Counted from the stretch's first letter, positions 1 through 12,217 are shown. The stretch is 64,000 bases of DNA from Roseovarius mucosus (GCF_002080415.1 NZ_CP020474.1:3423501-3487500), one strand, 5' to 3'. Program-made: numbers and translations. Notes: generated by a model from the sequence alone, not told the origin.

Positions 1-840
1 TATAGGCAGGGTAGTTTCACCCGCGCCGCCATAGAGTTGCGCGTCACCCAAGCCGCGGTCAGCCATCAGGTGGCACGGCTCGAGGACCGGCTCGGCGTCA
101 CATTGTTCGTGCGCGCATCCGGCGGATTGGTGCCGACCGATGAGGGCAGGGCGCTGTACCCTGTTCTGGAACACGGCTTCGACGCAATGGCGCGAACGCT
201 CGACCGCATTACCGGACATCGCCACATCGAGACGTTGAAGATCGGTGTTGTCACGACCTTTGCCGTCGGTTGGCTTTGGCCGCGTCTGCCTGAGTTCCGG
301 CAGGAGCATCCGTCGATTGACCTTCGCATCTCGACCAACAACAACCGCGTCGAGATCCTGCGCGAGGGGCTCGACATGGCGATCCGCTATGGCAGCGGTT
401 CCTGGACCGGGCTTGAGTCTGACGTGCTGCTTGAGGCTCCGCTCGCACCGCTGTGTGCGCCGTCGATGGCCGAATATCTGACGACCCCTGAAAGCCTCAG
501 CCGCGAGGTCCTGCTGCGGAGCTATCGCAGCGACGAATGGCCGCGCTGGTTTGCAGAGGCAGGGGCACTCTGTCCGCCACTGACCGGTCCGATATTCGAT
601 TCCTCGCTCGCCATGGCCGAGATTGCATCGGATGGCGGGGGCGTGGCGCTCCTCCCGGTGGAAATGTTCACACGCCGCATTGCGGATGGGCGGTTGGTTC
701 AGCCGTTCTCGACGATGGTGTCTGCGAGTAGGTATTGCCTGACATGGCCTGCGGACCGACCGCCTACACCTGCCATGCGAGATTTCAGAAGTTGGCTGCT
801 TACTGCATCGGCAGAACCAGCCTTAGGCACCAGTGCCTAG
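1..840 (+). CDS. LysR-family regulator, GcvA-like (5' truncated by window edge)
   Basis: This is a DNA-binding transcription regulator with an N-terminal winged helix-turn-helix and a C-terminal LysR substrate-binding domain. The reading frame is already open at base 1 and encodes the typical helix GSFTRAAIEL followed by VTQAAVSHQVARLE. The gene therefore starts upstream of the window, and the internal TTG at 37 is not a credible start. The form of the HTH and the end of the effector domain (FRSWLLTA) resemble GcvA-type regulators. The effector and target are unknown because the upstream neighbour is outside the window. Confidence 0.85.
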   Translation, partial: YRQGSFTRAAIELRVTQAAVSHQVARLEDRLGVTLFVRASGGLVPTDEGRALYPVLEHGFDAMARTLDRITGHRHIETLKIGVVTTFAVGWLWPRLPEFRQEHPSIDLRISTNNNRVEILREGLDMAIRYGSGSWTGLESDVLLEAPLAPLCAPSMAEYLTTPESLSREVLLRSYRSDEWPRWFAEAGALCPPLTGPIFDSSLAMAEIASDGGGVALLPVEMFTRRIADGRLVQPFSTMVSASRYCLTWPADRPPTPAMRDFRSWLLTASAEPALGTSA

Positions 841-971
841 CACCTGTATCCACCAGCACTTCGGGATCGTCCAATCTGAGGGTTCTCGCAGCCTGCGGGC
901 ATGATCTGGCTTAGTCAGTGATCATGGTGGCGCGTGGCGAGCCAAAAGAACAGCTACCCTCTTGCGCTCAC

Positions 972-1012
972 TGTCACTAAGTGACATCTAGTGTCCATGT
1001 CACTTAGTGACA
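972..1012. promoter_or_regulatory. Twin palindromic operator upstream of tetR-peptidase operon
   Basis: Two 15-bp near-perfect palindromes, TGTCACTAAGTGACA (972-986) and TGTCACTTAGTGACA (998-1012), lie 26 bp apart centre to centre. They are exact reverse complements of each other and differ only in the central base. They sit about 90 bp upstream of the TetR-family gene. TetR repressors usually bind such dyads next to their own gene, so these are probably autoregulatory operators. Confidence 0.75.
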
Positions 1013-1100
1013 TAGGTGGTGTGGGTGCGGCGAAACTGTTCACTTGCCCGACGAGAAAAACAACCCACTGGCACCCTCGTGAGGGAACGGAGGCCACAGA

Positions 1101-1718
1101 GTGACAGACGGATCGAGACTAGAGGACGCGCGGCTCGACGTATCCCGACATGCAGCAAGGCTGTTCTGGGAGAAGGGCTTTGATGCGACCAGCGGTGACG
1201 ACATAGCCGCCGCGGCTGGCATCTCGACGCGAACTGTCTGGCGATACTTCCGATCCAAGGAAGCCTGCGTCGAACCGGTGTTGAAAGTCAGCGAATTGCG
1301 CTTCGCGGCACTGCTCGGCCAATGGCCGAAAACCGAAAGCATCGACCAATTCCTGGCCCGGTCCATGACGGTATTCATCTCTGACGATGCCTTCGTCCGC
1401 GACAGCATTGCCGCTGTCCGGATCCTCGCGATCCTGCACCGCGAACCGGCCCTGCGCTCGGCCTGGCTCATGGCGTGTCACGCGGCGGAGATGGAGCTAA
1501 TCGGCGTCGTCGCTGACCGTGCGGCGCGAACTGCGGACGATTTCGAGGTCAGGCTCTGCGCCGCTGCCATCACAGCAGCGATGCGCCTTGTGGACGAAGA
1601 GATCAGCGCGGCCGTGATCAACGGCGGTATGCACGTGACGTCTGAGGAGGCGACGGCCCGCATCCTTTCGGCGATCCGGGCCGCCGCGACACTCCCCATC
1701 TGCGACGCCGTCGCCTGA
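1101..1718 (+). CDS. TetR/AcrR-family transcriptional regulator
   Basis: This 205-residue protein has the TetR N-terminal HTH: FDATSGDDIAAAAGISTRTVWRYFRSKE is seen at about residues 28-55. The variable C-terminal ligand-binding helical domain gives no clue to the ligand. The GTG start has a good ribosome-binding site (ACGGAGGC) about 7 nt upstream. The stop lies 54 nt before the prolyl oligopeptidase gene, with an acetyltransferase gene next, which suggests a three-gene operon. The twin palindromes at 972-1012 are the likely binding sites. Confidence 0.9.
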   Translation: MTDGSRLEDARLDVSRHAARLFWEKGFDATSGDDIAAAAGISTRTVWRYFRSKEACVEPVLKVSELRFAALLGQWPKTESIDQFLARSMTVFISDDAFVRDSIAAVRILAILHREPALRSAWLMACHAAEMELIGVVADRAARTADDFEVRLCAAAITAAMRLVDEEISAAVINGGMHVTSEEATARILSAIRAAATLPICDAVA

Positions 1719-1772
1719 CGGCGGCAGCCCACTCGGGCCAGCGCGTCCGAAAGGAAAAAAGGAAACATCACC

Positions 1773-4034
<2,262 letters not shown>

Positions 4035-4052
4035 TGACGAGAGGATATCACA

Positions 4053-4472
4053 ATGACCGAGATCCGCCCTGCCGAAGGTTCCGAAGGTGAAGCACGCGAC
4101 CGTATTCTGGCGCTTCTTGATCTTCACTCCAAGGCGATCGGGAAATCATTCAAGTCCGAAACGGTGTTATTCGAGGCGCATGAAGACGGTCGTTACCTCG
4201 GTGGTCTTGCTGCCCGTTTTTCGCTTGATCTGAAGTGGGTGTTCGTCGAGCTCTTGGCAGTGGCCGAGGAGAGCCGTGGCAAGGGGGTCGGTGGCCAGTT
4301 GATGGCGCGCGTCGAGCAGGAAGCACGCCTGCGAAGGATGGACGGCATATGGCTCGACACATTCTCGTTTCAGGCACCTGAGTTCTACAAGCGCTTGGGC
4401 TACAGCGAATTTGGCCGGATCGACGGTTATCCTGAGAACGAGGCACGGCTCTTTTTTGTGAAGCGGCTCTGA
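4053..4472 (+). CDS. GNAT-family N-acetyltransferase
   Basis: This 139-residue single-domain acetyltransferase probably transfers an acetyl group from acetyl-CoA to an unknown amine. Motif A, which binds the CoA pyrophosphate, is visible as LAVAEESRGKGVGGQLMARVEQEA (about residues 68-91). The C-terminal APEFYKRLGYSEFGRIDGYP is typical of the family's motif B. The gene lies 18 nt after the prolyl oligopeptidase gene, has an AGAGGAT ribosome-binding site, and is probably the last gene of the TetR-controlled operon. Confidence 0.88.
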   Translation: MTEIRPAEGSEGEARDRILALLDLHSKAIGKSFKSETVLFEAHEDGRYLGGLAARFSLDLKWVFVELLAVAEESRGKGVGGQLMARVEQEARLRRMDGIWLDTFSFQAPEFYKRLGYSEFGRIDGYPENEARLFFVKRL

Positions 4473-4734
4473 GATCTGAAGGTCGGGCCCTCCTGTAATG
4501 ATTGGCTAAAACTCGATGTTGAATGCTTTCCAAGCGTTTTGGCGAAGGGGGCAGGATCTGGATACGGATACGGGTATCAACGCAGATCTCCACTAGGGCC
4601 GTGCTTGGCATGCAAGGGGTGCTCGAACGGGTTTCCACTGCGCATAGGAGATCAGCCGCAGAACCCAAAGCGGGCCGCGATTGCGTAGCGCGCGGCATTA
4701 CGTTCCCCGTGGGTGAACTGAAGAAAGGAAGAGA

Positions 4735-5676
4735 ATGCGTCGCAAACGTGAGAGTTGGTTCCTGGAACCTGACGAGATGGTACGCACACCGCGGGTTCCT
4801 GCCGACTTGGAATACCATCGCGTCTACGCGGACGAAAACCGGAAGATCGTCCGAGGAATCGTCGCGATCATCCTGCTGTTTGCGGGTCTCGTTCTTTTCG
4901 CGCAAGTGTGCCTCGCCGTGGCCTCGGCCATCGACACCCAGCTTCTCGGGCGGACAGGCTTCACGCCTCTGATGCACGCTGCGGGGGCCTTGTCCTTGGC
5001 TTTGCTCATTCCATACAGCATGCTGCTACAGCGCTGGCTCTATGGAGTTCCCGCCCGCTCCCTGCATTCGGTGGCAGGACGATTCAGGTTCGGGGTGTTC
5101 GGTCGCGCATTGATTGTATTCGGCCCCTTGCTCCTCATCGTCATGTCAGTCGGATTTCTTCTGACACCCGGTGACACAGTCCCATGGAGCACGGCGGACC
5201 TGGTCGCGTTCTTCATCATTGGCATGACGCTCACCCCGCTGGCGGCCGCTGGTGAGGAATACGGGCTTCGTGGCTTGATGTTCCGGGTTGTTGGCAGTTG
5301 GACACGTGAATCTCTGTCCGGTGCAATGCTCGGTATCGGCATCACGACGGTCCTGTTCTCGTTTTTTCACGGTACTTTGGACCCTTACATTCTTGGTTCG
5401 TATCTCGTGCTTTTCGGTGCGATGGCCACCATAACCTGGAGGACGGGGGGCCTTGAGGTCGCCGTCGTGCTGCACGCGGTCTACAACGTCAGCGCCCTGG
5501 TTCTGGCCACGACGCTCCATCTCGACCTGGGGGGCGACCTGAGCAGCCGTGGTGAGATCGCCGGAACCCCCGCCAACCTCGTGCCGAGCGCCGGGCTTGT
5601 CGTCATCACTGCGATTGTCTGGTGGACCACGCGAAAAAGCGGACCGGCGCGGACGCCGGCGAATTCGAGCGCGTGA
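4735..5676 (+). CDS. CPBP-family intramembrane metalloprotease (CAAX/Abi type)
   Basis: This 313-residue membrane protein has about seven hydrophobic segments. The family motifs are present: GEEYGLRGLMFR (the EExxxR metal-site motif), SFFHG and HAVYN, each supplying a conserved residue of the glutamic intramembrane protease site. Members process prenylated or other membrane substrates or act in bacteriocin self-immunity; nothing here identifies the substrate. The start is chosen for GAAAGGAAGAG just before ATG. The roughly 260 bp before it contain no other gene. Confidence 0.88.
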   Translation: MRRKRESWFLEPDEMVRTPRVPADLEYHRVYADENRKIVRGIVAIILLFAGLVLFAQVCLAVASAIDTQLLGRTGFTPLMHAAGALSLALLIPYSMLLQRWLYGVPARSLHSVAGRFRFGVFGRALIVFGPLLLIVMSVGFLLTPGDTVPWSTADLVAFFIIGMTLTPLAAAGEEYGLRGLMFRVVGSWTRESLSGAMLGIGITTVLFSFFHGTLDPYILGSYLVLFGAMATITWRTGGLEVAVVLHAVYNVSALVLATTLHLDLGGDLSSRGEIAGTPANLVPSAGLVVITAIVWWTTRKSGPARTPANSSA

Positions 5677-5821
5677 TCTGTATCAGTAAGCTTCGGAGTT
5701 GCCTGAAGCATGTTGCAATCAGCGGTTTTCGGAGATCGAGAGGAAACCCTTTGCATGAGCATGCTTCTACCAGTTCCCAGAACGATGCGTTGAGCGCGAC
5801 TGCTCCGCGCTTCTCGTGGGT

Positions 5822-6868
5822 CTAGTCTTGCCTGATCCTTGCAGCGAAGTCCGCAACCGCATCCACGACCGAGGGAGCAATCGGAATGGCCGCGTTGGTG
5901 TAAGTCGCGAGATTCGCCGAAGCGTCTTCGGATGCCACGATCTTGAGGACGTGATTAACGTCAGGAAGCAATGCGAGGATCGCATCAGCTGTGGCATCTG
6001 CCAGCATGCGTGCATCCGTCACGCTGACCTGCAGGTCGCGCGTGCCTTGCAGAACGAGCATGGGAACCTCGAGACGGGCTGCCAATTCGATAGGGTTGTA
6101 TGACATTGCGTCGATCAAGAAGCCTTGGACCTCTGCGCCAAAAAGGGGCCGCAATGGGGGACTCATGGTGCCCGTATCCACCCGATTGCAACGCTTCAGC
6201 GTGGCCATGGCCGCCTCGGCCTCCTGCAGGAAAGGCGCATTCGCGGGGTTGGCGCGCAGCTGCTCGCCTATCACTTCGTCCAAGGCCCGGCCGATGCTGG
6301 CGATCAAGATCACCCCGCAGGCGTCCGGGATGCGCGCCATGGCGGCCAAGGCGACCAGCCCGCCCTCGCTGTGCCCAATCGGGATGACGCAGCGCGTGCC
6401 GTCCTGAGTGGGCAGCCGCTTCCTGATGGCGGCTGTCCAGGCAAGAAGATCGTCGCCATAGCTTGCGATCCTCACATCGTTCGGGTCCGGAATGGCGCCC
6501 TTGGATTCGAACATGCCGCGCTTGTCGATGCGCACCGATGGGTAGCCCCGCTCGGCCAGTGCTTCGGCAAGCAGTCTGTATGGCGCCGCCGCGATGCCAA
6601 GGGGCGAATTGCCGTCGCGGTCCGTTGGCCCGGAACCGGGCACGACCAGAAACACTGGCACGTCCGCCGGAAGCGGCCCATGCTCGGTCGGTAGGGTCAA
6701 GGTTCCCCTGAGGGGGCCAATCGGGCCCGATGCGGTCAGTTCTTCCTCAATCGGCATGCTTTCCCCTATGTCCAAATCGCCGCCTATTTGGGCGCTCGCG
6801 GGTGATGTCATTGCGAATCCAAGCGATACGGCCAACAGTCGGGCGATGATGACGGGCGAAGGTTGCAT
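5822..6868 (-). CDS. Exported alpha/beta hydrolase (YjfP/dienelactone-hydrolase-like)
   Basis: This is an alpha/beta hydrolase with a Sec-type signal sequence (MQPSPVIIARLLAVSLGFAMTSPASAQ). The oxyanion region PVFLVVPGSGPTDRDGNSPLG, the nucleophile elbow GHSEGG and the late Asp and His segments (GTRDLQVSV, DVNHVLK) are visible, giving a complete Ser-Asp-His triad. The substrate is unknown. A longer reading (14 extra residues to 6910) is possible, but the chosen ATG gives a proper signal peptide and has GGAG about 12 nt upstream. It is transcribed away from the CPBP gene and after the methionine aminopeptidase gene. Confidence 0.85.
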   Translation of the reverse strand: MQPSPVIIARLLAVSLGFAMTSPASAQIGGDLDIGESMPIEEELTASGPIGPLRGTLTLPTEHGPLPADVPVFLVVPGSGPTDRDGNSPLGIAAAPYRLLAEALAERGYPSVRIDKRGMFESKGAIPDPNDVRIASYGDDLLAWTAAIRKRLPTQDGTRCVIPIGHSEGGLVALAAMARIPDACGVILIASIGRALDEVIGEQLRANPANAPFLQEAEAAMATLKRCNRVDTGTMSPPLRPLFGAEVQGFLIDAMSYNPIELAARLEVPMLVLQGTRDLQVSVTDARMLADATADAILALLPDVNHVLKIVASEDASANLATYTNAAIPIAPSVVDAVADFAARIRQD

Positions 6869-6945
6869 GGGGATGATGCTCCATAAATTTTCTGAGTAGG
6901 GAATGGGCAACCGCGCGGTGCAGTCCGACGAAGAGCTCTGATCGC

Positions 6946-7800
6946 TCAGGTTTGTGCAACCGCCAGATCGACCCCCGGCATATGCAGGCCCTGGTGCGAG
7001 AGCGTGAATATCTCGAAGCCTTCCGCTGTAACCCCGATCGAATGCTCGAATTGCGCCGACAATGACCTGTCCCGCGTCACGGCGGTCCAGTCGTCGGCAA
7101 GCATCTTCACGTCAGGCCGTCCGAGGTTGATCATCGGTTCCACGGTAAAAATCATCCCTTCCCGAAGTTCGGGTCCTGTGTTCCGTTTGCCAACATTCAG
7201 GATATTCGGCGAGTCGTGAAAGACTTGCCCTATGCCGTGACCGCAGAAGTCACGGACGGCGGAACACCGCTGCGACGCTGCGTAACTCTGGATGGCATGA
7301 CCGATGTCACCCAACCGCGCGCCAGGACGCACCGCCCGGATGCCCCGCATCATTGCCTCATGCGCGATACGGATCAGTCGCTCGGCGGCGATCTTGGGTT
7401 TGCCCACGGCGTACATCCGGCTGGCATCGCCATACCAGCCGTCAAGGACAAGCGTCACATCCACATTCACGATATCGTCCGCGCGCAGCTTTCGCGCCGT
7501 GGGGGCACCGTGGCACACCACGTGATTGACCGACGTGCAGCAGGCGTATTCATAGCCTTTGTAGCCCAAAGTCGCCGGTCGGGCGTCATGTGTCGCGGCG
7601 AAGTCGAGCACGAAGGTGTTGATCTCGGACAGGGGGGTTCCGTCCCGGACAAGGGCGGCGATCTCGTCCAGACATCGGGCGGTCAGGGCCCCGGCGCGGC
7701 GCATGCCCGCAAAGGCGTCCAGCCCGTAGAGCTTGATGCGTTCCGTCCGCCGGGCGCTCTGCGCGGGCGGAGCGACAGGGACGTTGATGTAAGTGGCCAC
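6946..7800 (-). CDS. map: Methionine aminopeptidase, type I (second copy likely)
   Basis: This 284-residue type I methionyl aminopeptidase removes the initiator Met from nascent proteins. The five metal ligands are recognisable: Asp in VDVTLVLDGWYGD (two Asp), His in FCGHGIGQVFHD, Glu in FTVEPMINLG and Glu in SAQFEHSIGV. The N-terminus has a short extra segment. It stands alone among accessory genes rather than in the usual core operon, so it may be an additional paralogue. It is divergent from the ParD-like gene, with 116 bp between them. Confidence 0.92.
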   Translation of the reverse strand: MATYINVPVAPPAQSARRTERIKLYGLDAFAGMRRAGALTARCLDEIAALVRDGTPLSEINTFVLDFAATHDARPATLGYKGYEYACCTSVNHVVCHGAPTARKLRADDIVNVDVTLVLDGWYGDASRMYAVGKPKIAAERLIRIAHEAMMRGIRAVRPGARLGDIGHAIQSYAASQRCSAVRDFCGHGIGQVFHDSPNILNVGKRNTGPELREGMIFTVEPMINLGRPDVKMLADDWTAVTRDRSLSAQFEHSIGVTAEGFEIFTLSHQGLHMPGVDLAVAQT

Positions 7801-7875
7801 CCGGTGTCCCTTCTTTGTTGGTGAATCTTCTTGCCGACGCCGCCCGATTGACGGATCATCACAGTGAGTATGCGT

Positions 7876-7895
7876 TTCGTATATGATTCGTATAT
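7876..7895. promoter_or_regulatory. Direct-repeat operator candidate upstream of parD-like gene
   Basis: The nonamer TTCGTATAT occurs twice in direct orientation (7876-7884 and 7887-7895), spaced by one DNA turn (11 bp). It lies immediately upstream of the ribosome-binding site of the ParD-like gene. Antitoxins of type II modules usually bind repeats at their own promoter, so autoregulation is a reasonable inference. Confidence 0.5.
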
Positions 7896-7916
7896 TTGTT
7901 AAAAGGAGTGATCCGG

Positions 7917-8123
7917 ATGGGCATCGTGAAGATCGCAGAGGAACTGCACGAGGAACTGCGCAAGTCGAGCACCGTCATGTGCCGTTCGATCAACGCTCAG
8001 GCCGAATTCTGGATGAAGGTCGGCATGTTGGCCGAGGCGAACCCCGGCCTGTCCTTCACCGAAATCATGGCCCAGCAACGCAAGCTGGCCGATGTGAAGA
8101 TGCCCGAGATCAACGCCGCCTGA
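7917..8123 (+). CDS. ParD-like antitoxin-family protein (no partner toxin)
   Basis: This 68-residue protein begins MGIVKIAEELHEELRKSS and continues SINAQAEFWMKVG. The pattern resembles the ParD-like antitoxin family, whose ribbon-helix-helix-type N-terminus is followed by a helical tail. The start is the ATG preceded by AAAAGGAGTGATCC, an excellent ribosome-binding site; the TTG at 7896 is rejected. No RelE/ParE-type toxin frame follows. The next stretch is a decayed hydrolase on the opposite strand, so the gene is an orphan and may act as a solitary DNA-binding regulator. Confidence 0.75.
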   Translation: MGIVKIAEELHEELRKSSTVMCRSINAQAEFWMKVGMLAEANPGLSFTEIMAQQRKLADVKMPEINAA

Positions 8124-8129
8124 GAGGCT

Positions 8130-8760
8130 GATTTTTCGGCCAGAGTTGTCAAATCTGCGGCGGCGTTACTCAAGGCCATTCGATCCTTGTCCCATGTCTC
8201 TGCCTCGATGCTGAGGCTTTTCGACAGCTAGGCGAACGTCAGACGCCGCGTCGCTTCATGCGCGTCGGGGGCTTCGGCCTCCGTCTCTTTTGCGTCCAGA
8301 CCGGCGATACCGCCAAGGCCGTGGCCCGCGCCTGCGATCATCAGCAGCGCGTTAGCTCCCGGCGCGTCGGTAAAGGCGTCGGCATGCCATTCAGGGCCGC
8401 GCGGCGTGACGTGCGGATGATCCTCGGCCCCGCAAGCCACGAGGATCGGGCTTCAGCGTGATGTGTAATCCACGTCGAAGAAAGGAAACCGCGCCGCGCT
8501 GTCCGGGGTCAGGTCGTCGCTACCACGACCGAGCGCGGTCAACAGGATACCTGCGCCGATCCACGGCTCCGAGAAATCTTGCCCCTGAAGCTGTGCGCCA
8601 AGCAAAAGCGCCAAGGTGTGCCCGCCGAAGGACTAGCCGGCACCCGTGATCCGCTCTTGGTTCAAACGGCCCGCGACGGCCGGGGCCTGACGTTCCACCT
8701 CCCCAAGCGGCTCAAGACGTCTGACCCCACACCATCAGAACGCACCGGCTCAGATGATCC
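8130..8760 (-). pseudogene. Degenerate alpha/beta hydrolase (PAF-acetylhydrolase-like) pseudogene
   Basis: One minus-strand frame reads as a continuous hydrolase broken by stops. It contains RLNQERITGAG-stop-SFGGHTLALLLGAQL (nucleophile elbow), WIGAGILLTALGRGSDDLTPDSAARFPFFDVDYTSR-stop-SPILVACGAEDHPHVTPRGPEWHAD (Asp region), GAGHGLGGIAGLDAKETE (His region) and RRLTFA-stop. The stops lie at 8633-8635, 8453-8455 and 8228-8230. Spacing and order of motifs match intact family members, so the three nonsense codons are mutations within one gene. The 5' end fades near 8760 without a clear start. The 3' end runs into the ParD-like gene. Confidence 0.75.
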
Positions 8761-8961
8761 CAAGGACTGACCGCACGCCTATCAGGCTGACCCCACCCTC
8801 CTGACTGCCAGTTGACGCGAAGGGACCTTAACGATGGTCGCCATTTTCTGAACTACGCCATGTTCACGCAATCTTCGTCGGCACCTTGCGCGGCGACGGG
8901 GGTTCGCAGCGGTGCGGACCGCCGCCGCAAACAGGTACACAGAACTCCGGAAGGAATTAAG

Positions 8962-9195
8962 ATGCGAGATATCTCATTGTCACAGTGTCATCGAACGACG
9001 ACGCGCCTCTTGGTCGTGGCAGCAGTCACGGTCTTGGTGGCCGGGTGTATGCAGGACGACAGCTCTTCGTCAGAAAGGTTAAAGAGGGCCCACCTGCAGA
9101 ACCTGACCAGCGAGACCGCGCTCAATGCCCAGATCATGTCTGATCGGGCGCGCGAGCAACGCTGCGACCGCGATCCAACCCGAAGCGAGTGCTGA
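8962..9195 (+). CDS. Small hypothetical lipoprotein
   Basis: This 77-residue protein has a positively charged N-region, a hydrophobic core (LLVVAAVTVLVAG) and a lipobox VAGC followed by MQDDSSSS. The Cys would be lipidated and the protein anchored to a membrane. The mature part is short, polar and of unknown function, ending in RCDRDPTRSEC. The ATG at 8962 follows GGAAGGAATTAAG; a longer reading from 8812 would push the lipobox too far inside. Confidence 0.65.
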   Translation: MRDISLSQCHRTTTRLLVVAAVTVLVAGCMQDDSSSSERLKRAHLQNLTSETALNAQIMSDRAREQRCDRDPTRSEC

Positions 9196-9552
9196 CGTCG
9201 TCAGGCTCTTGGGCGTGATCCACCCCGTTGACCGCGCTTGTGACGCCAACTGAAGAGTTGGACGTCGCCCAACGAAGCGGGTCATGCGCCAATTAGGGCT
9301 GGATCATATCAGACTGAACGCGTGGAACGGGCGACGGCGCCTAAAGCCCGAATGCGCCCGTTCCACTATCTGCAAGGGCTGTTTTCCCGATGGGTGCGGT
9401 CCACTTAGACGGGGAATTCAGCCGAGATCCACGTCGCCTTCGTTCACGGGGTGGGCTCATCTCTCTCCATCATGGATGGTCGAACGCGGGCTCAAGGCCG
9501 TAGCGATGTCCGACTTCACCGATGTCTTTGCGCGAAAGAAACCAGAGTTTGT
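9196..9552. other. Non-coding stretch with a 12-bp hairpin
   Basis: No convincing gene is seen between the small lipoprotein and the 3' end of the LysR gene. The only clear structure is a perfect 12-bp inverted repeat, GTGGAACGGGCG (9322-9333) and its complement (9355-9366), with a 21-nt loop. No T-run follows, so it is not a standard terminator. Confidence 0.5.
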
Positions 9553-10398
9553 CTACGTCAGGTTCAGCGCGACGAAGCGGCCAAAGGAGCGGCTCGCGGG
9601 GGATGGGCGTGCGGAGGCGTAAGCGAGCGAGATGCCGAGTTTGGGCAGAGGAGGCAATCCGTTGGTGATGATGGAAAGGTCGCTGGGCACGGCGGCGCGG
9701 GTCGCCACGCTGACCGCGAGGCCGGAGCGGGCGATGGCTAGCAGGCCCGCAAGCCCGTTGCTGGCGTGGGCCACGCGATAGGGGCGGGAACCGGCATCCA
9801 TCGCGCGGCGTGCCTCGATATGGTCGAGCGAGTCGGGTGCCGAGAGGGCGAGCGGTAAAATCGGTTCCTGCAGCAAGGCGGGCGCGTCGGTTGACGCGAT
9901 CCAGACCAGCGGTTCATAGCGGATGATGTCGGACGGGTCCGCCGTGTCTGGCAAGGACACGATCGCGAGGTCGATGCGGCGGCGTTGCAGCAGAGGCCGC
10001 AGTTCGACAGTGGGGGCGCTGATCACCTCGATCTCGATACCAGGATGCGCGGCACCGTAGCGCCGCAGCAAGTCGGGGAAGAAGGCAGTCAGGTAATCCT
10101 CGGGGCAGCCGAAGACGATTGAACCGCAGAGATCGTCCTGTCTGATCGATCCCAGCGTTTCGTCATGGGCGGCAAGGACACGTTCGGCTCCGGGAAAGAA
10201 GCGCTCCCCCGCCACTGTAAGAGCGACGCCGGACCCGGTTCGGTGAAAAAGCTCCTCGCCCACGAGGTCCTCCAAACGCTTGATCTGCAGGCTGACCGCT
10301 GATTGCGTACGTCCGATGCGTAAAGCCGCGGCGCGCATGGAGCCGGATCGGGAGACGGTGACGAAGCTTCGCAAAAGGGCGATGTCGAGATCGGGCAT
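9553..10398 (-). CDS. LysR-family regulator, probable DgdR-like regulator of the adjacent decarboxylase
   Basis: This 281-residue LysR protein has the N-terminal HTH (LLRSFVTVSRSGSMRAAALRIGRTQSAVSLQIKRLE) followed by an effector domain with LCGSIVFGCPEDYLTAFFPDLLRRY. It is transcribed divergently from the dialkylglycine decarboxylase-like gene, 100 bp away, which is the usual layout of a LysR protein and its target. In Burkholderia a LysR protein, DgdR, controls dgdA; transferring that role here is an inference from position. Confidence 0.88.
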   Translation of the reverse strand: MPDLDIALLRSFVTVSRSGSMRAAALRIGRTQSAVSLQIKRLEDLVGEELFHRTGSGVALTVAGERFFPGAERVLAAHDETLGSIRQDDLCGSIVFGCPEDYLTAFFPDLLRRYGAAHPGIEIEVISAPTVELRPLLQRRRIDLAIVSLPDTADPSDIIRYEPLVWIASTDAPALLQEPILPLALSAPDSLDHIEARRAMDAGSRPYRVAHASNGLAGLLAIARSGLAVSVATRAAVPSDLSIITNGLPPLPKLGISLAYASARPSPASRSFGRFVALNLT

Positions 10399-10461
10399 AT
10401 AAGGCTTTCTTGATTCGGGATGCAGTGGAATGAATTATACTCAATAGCCGATCTGCGTTAG

Positions 10462-10474
10462 GTCTCGTCGAGAC
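10462..10474. promoter_or_regulatory. 13-bp palindrome in the LysR/decarboxylase divergent promoter
   Basis: GTCTCGTCGAGAC is a perfect dyad centred 31 bp upstream of the decarboxylase ATG, within the divergent intergenic region. It is a plausible regulator site or transcript-leader hairpin. A GAAGGA ribosome-binding sequence follows at about 10485. Confidence 0.4.
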
Positions 10475-10486
10475 TCATTTCATTGA

Positions 10487-11809
<1,323 letters not shown>

Positions 11810-12217
11810 GGTCCACATCGCAAGTTCCATGTCGGCTGCCGTTTCGGCAAGGTCATGTGCGGCGCCGGAACCGGAGGGACCTGCCGGCACCTGCGGAGCT
11901 GCGAGACCGCGGATAATCCCTCAGGCTGACAGAACAGTCTAGCGCTCCTTGCGCCAAGGTCCGGCCGCTAACTTGGATGAAGACACCTCAAGGCCGGAAA
12001 ATTCCCGGGAAAATGCGCCCCGCTGCTTCGGTTGCTGGACGCCCCACTGGCGCTTCTTCTTTGCGGTTAGACAAGAAACGTCCATTTCATCGGTGACCAG
12101 ACCCATGAGTTTTGGCACCAGCCCCACATTCCACCCGACAATATCACAACACCGTCGGCTATCGAACCGTGAGCATGGATGCGTTCTGCGGGCGAGCGTG
12201 CAATTCCCTTAGTCATG
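11810..12217. other. Gene-poor interval, no supported gene
   Basis: About 400 bp between the decarboxylase-like gene and the convergent AraC gene contain only short frames without recognisable domains or good ribosome-binding sites. The longest (62 codons, minus strand, 11939-12127) is rich in basic residues but matches nothing recognised. It may be remnant sequence. Confidence 0.5.

Noticed and set aside
9284..9622. A 112-codon plus-strand frame in the gap before the LysR gene
   Set aside because: It overlaps the 3' end of the LysR gene and shows no motif or ribosome-binding site.
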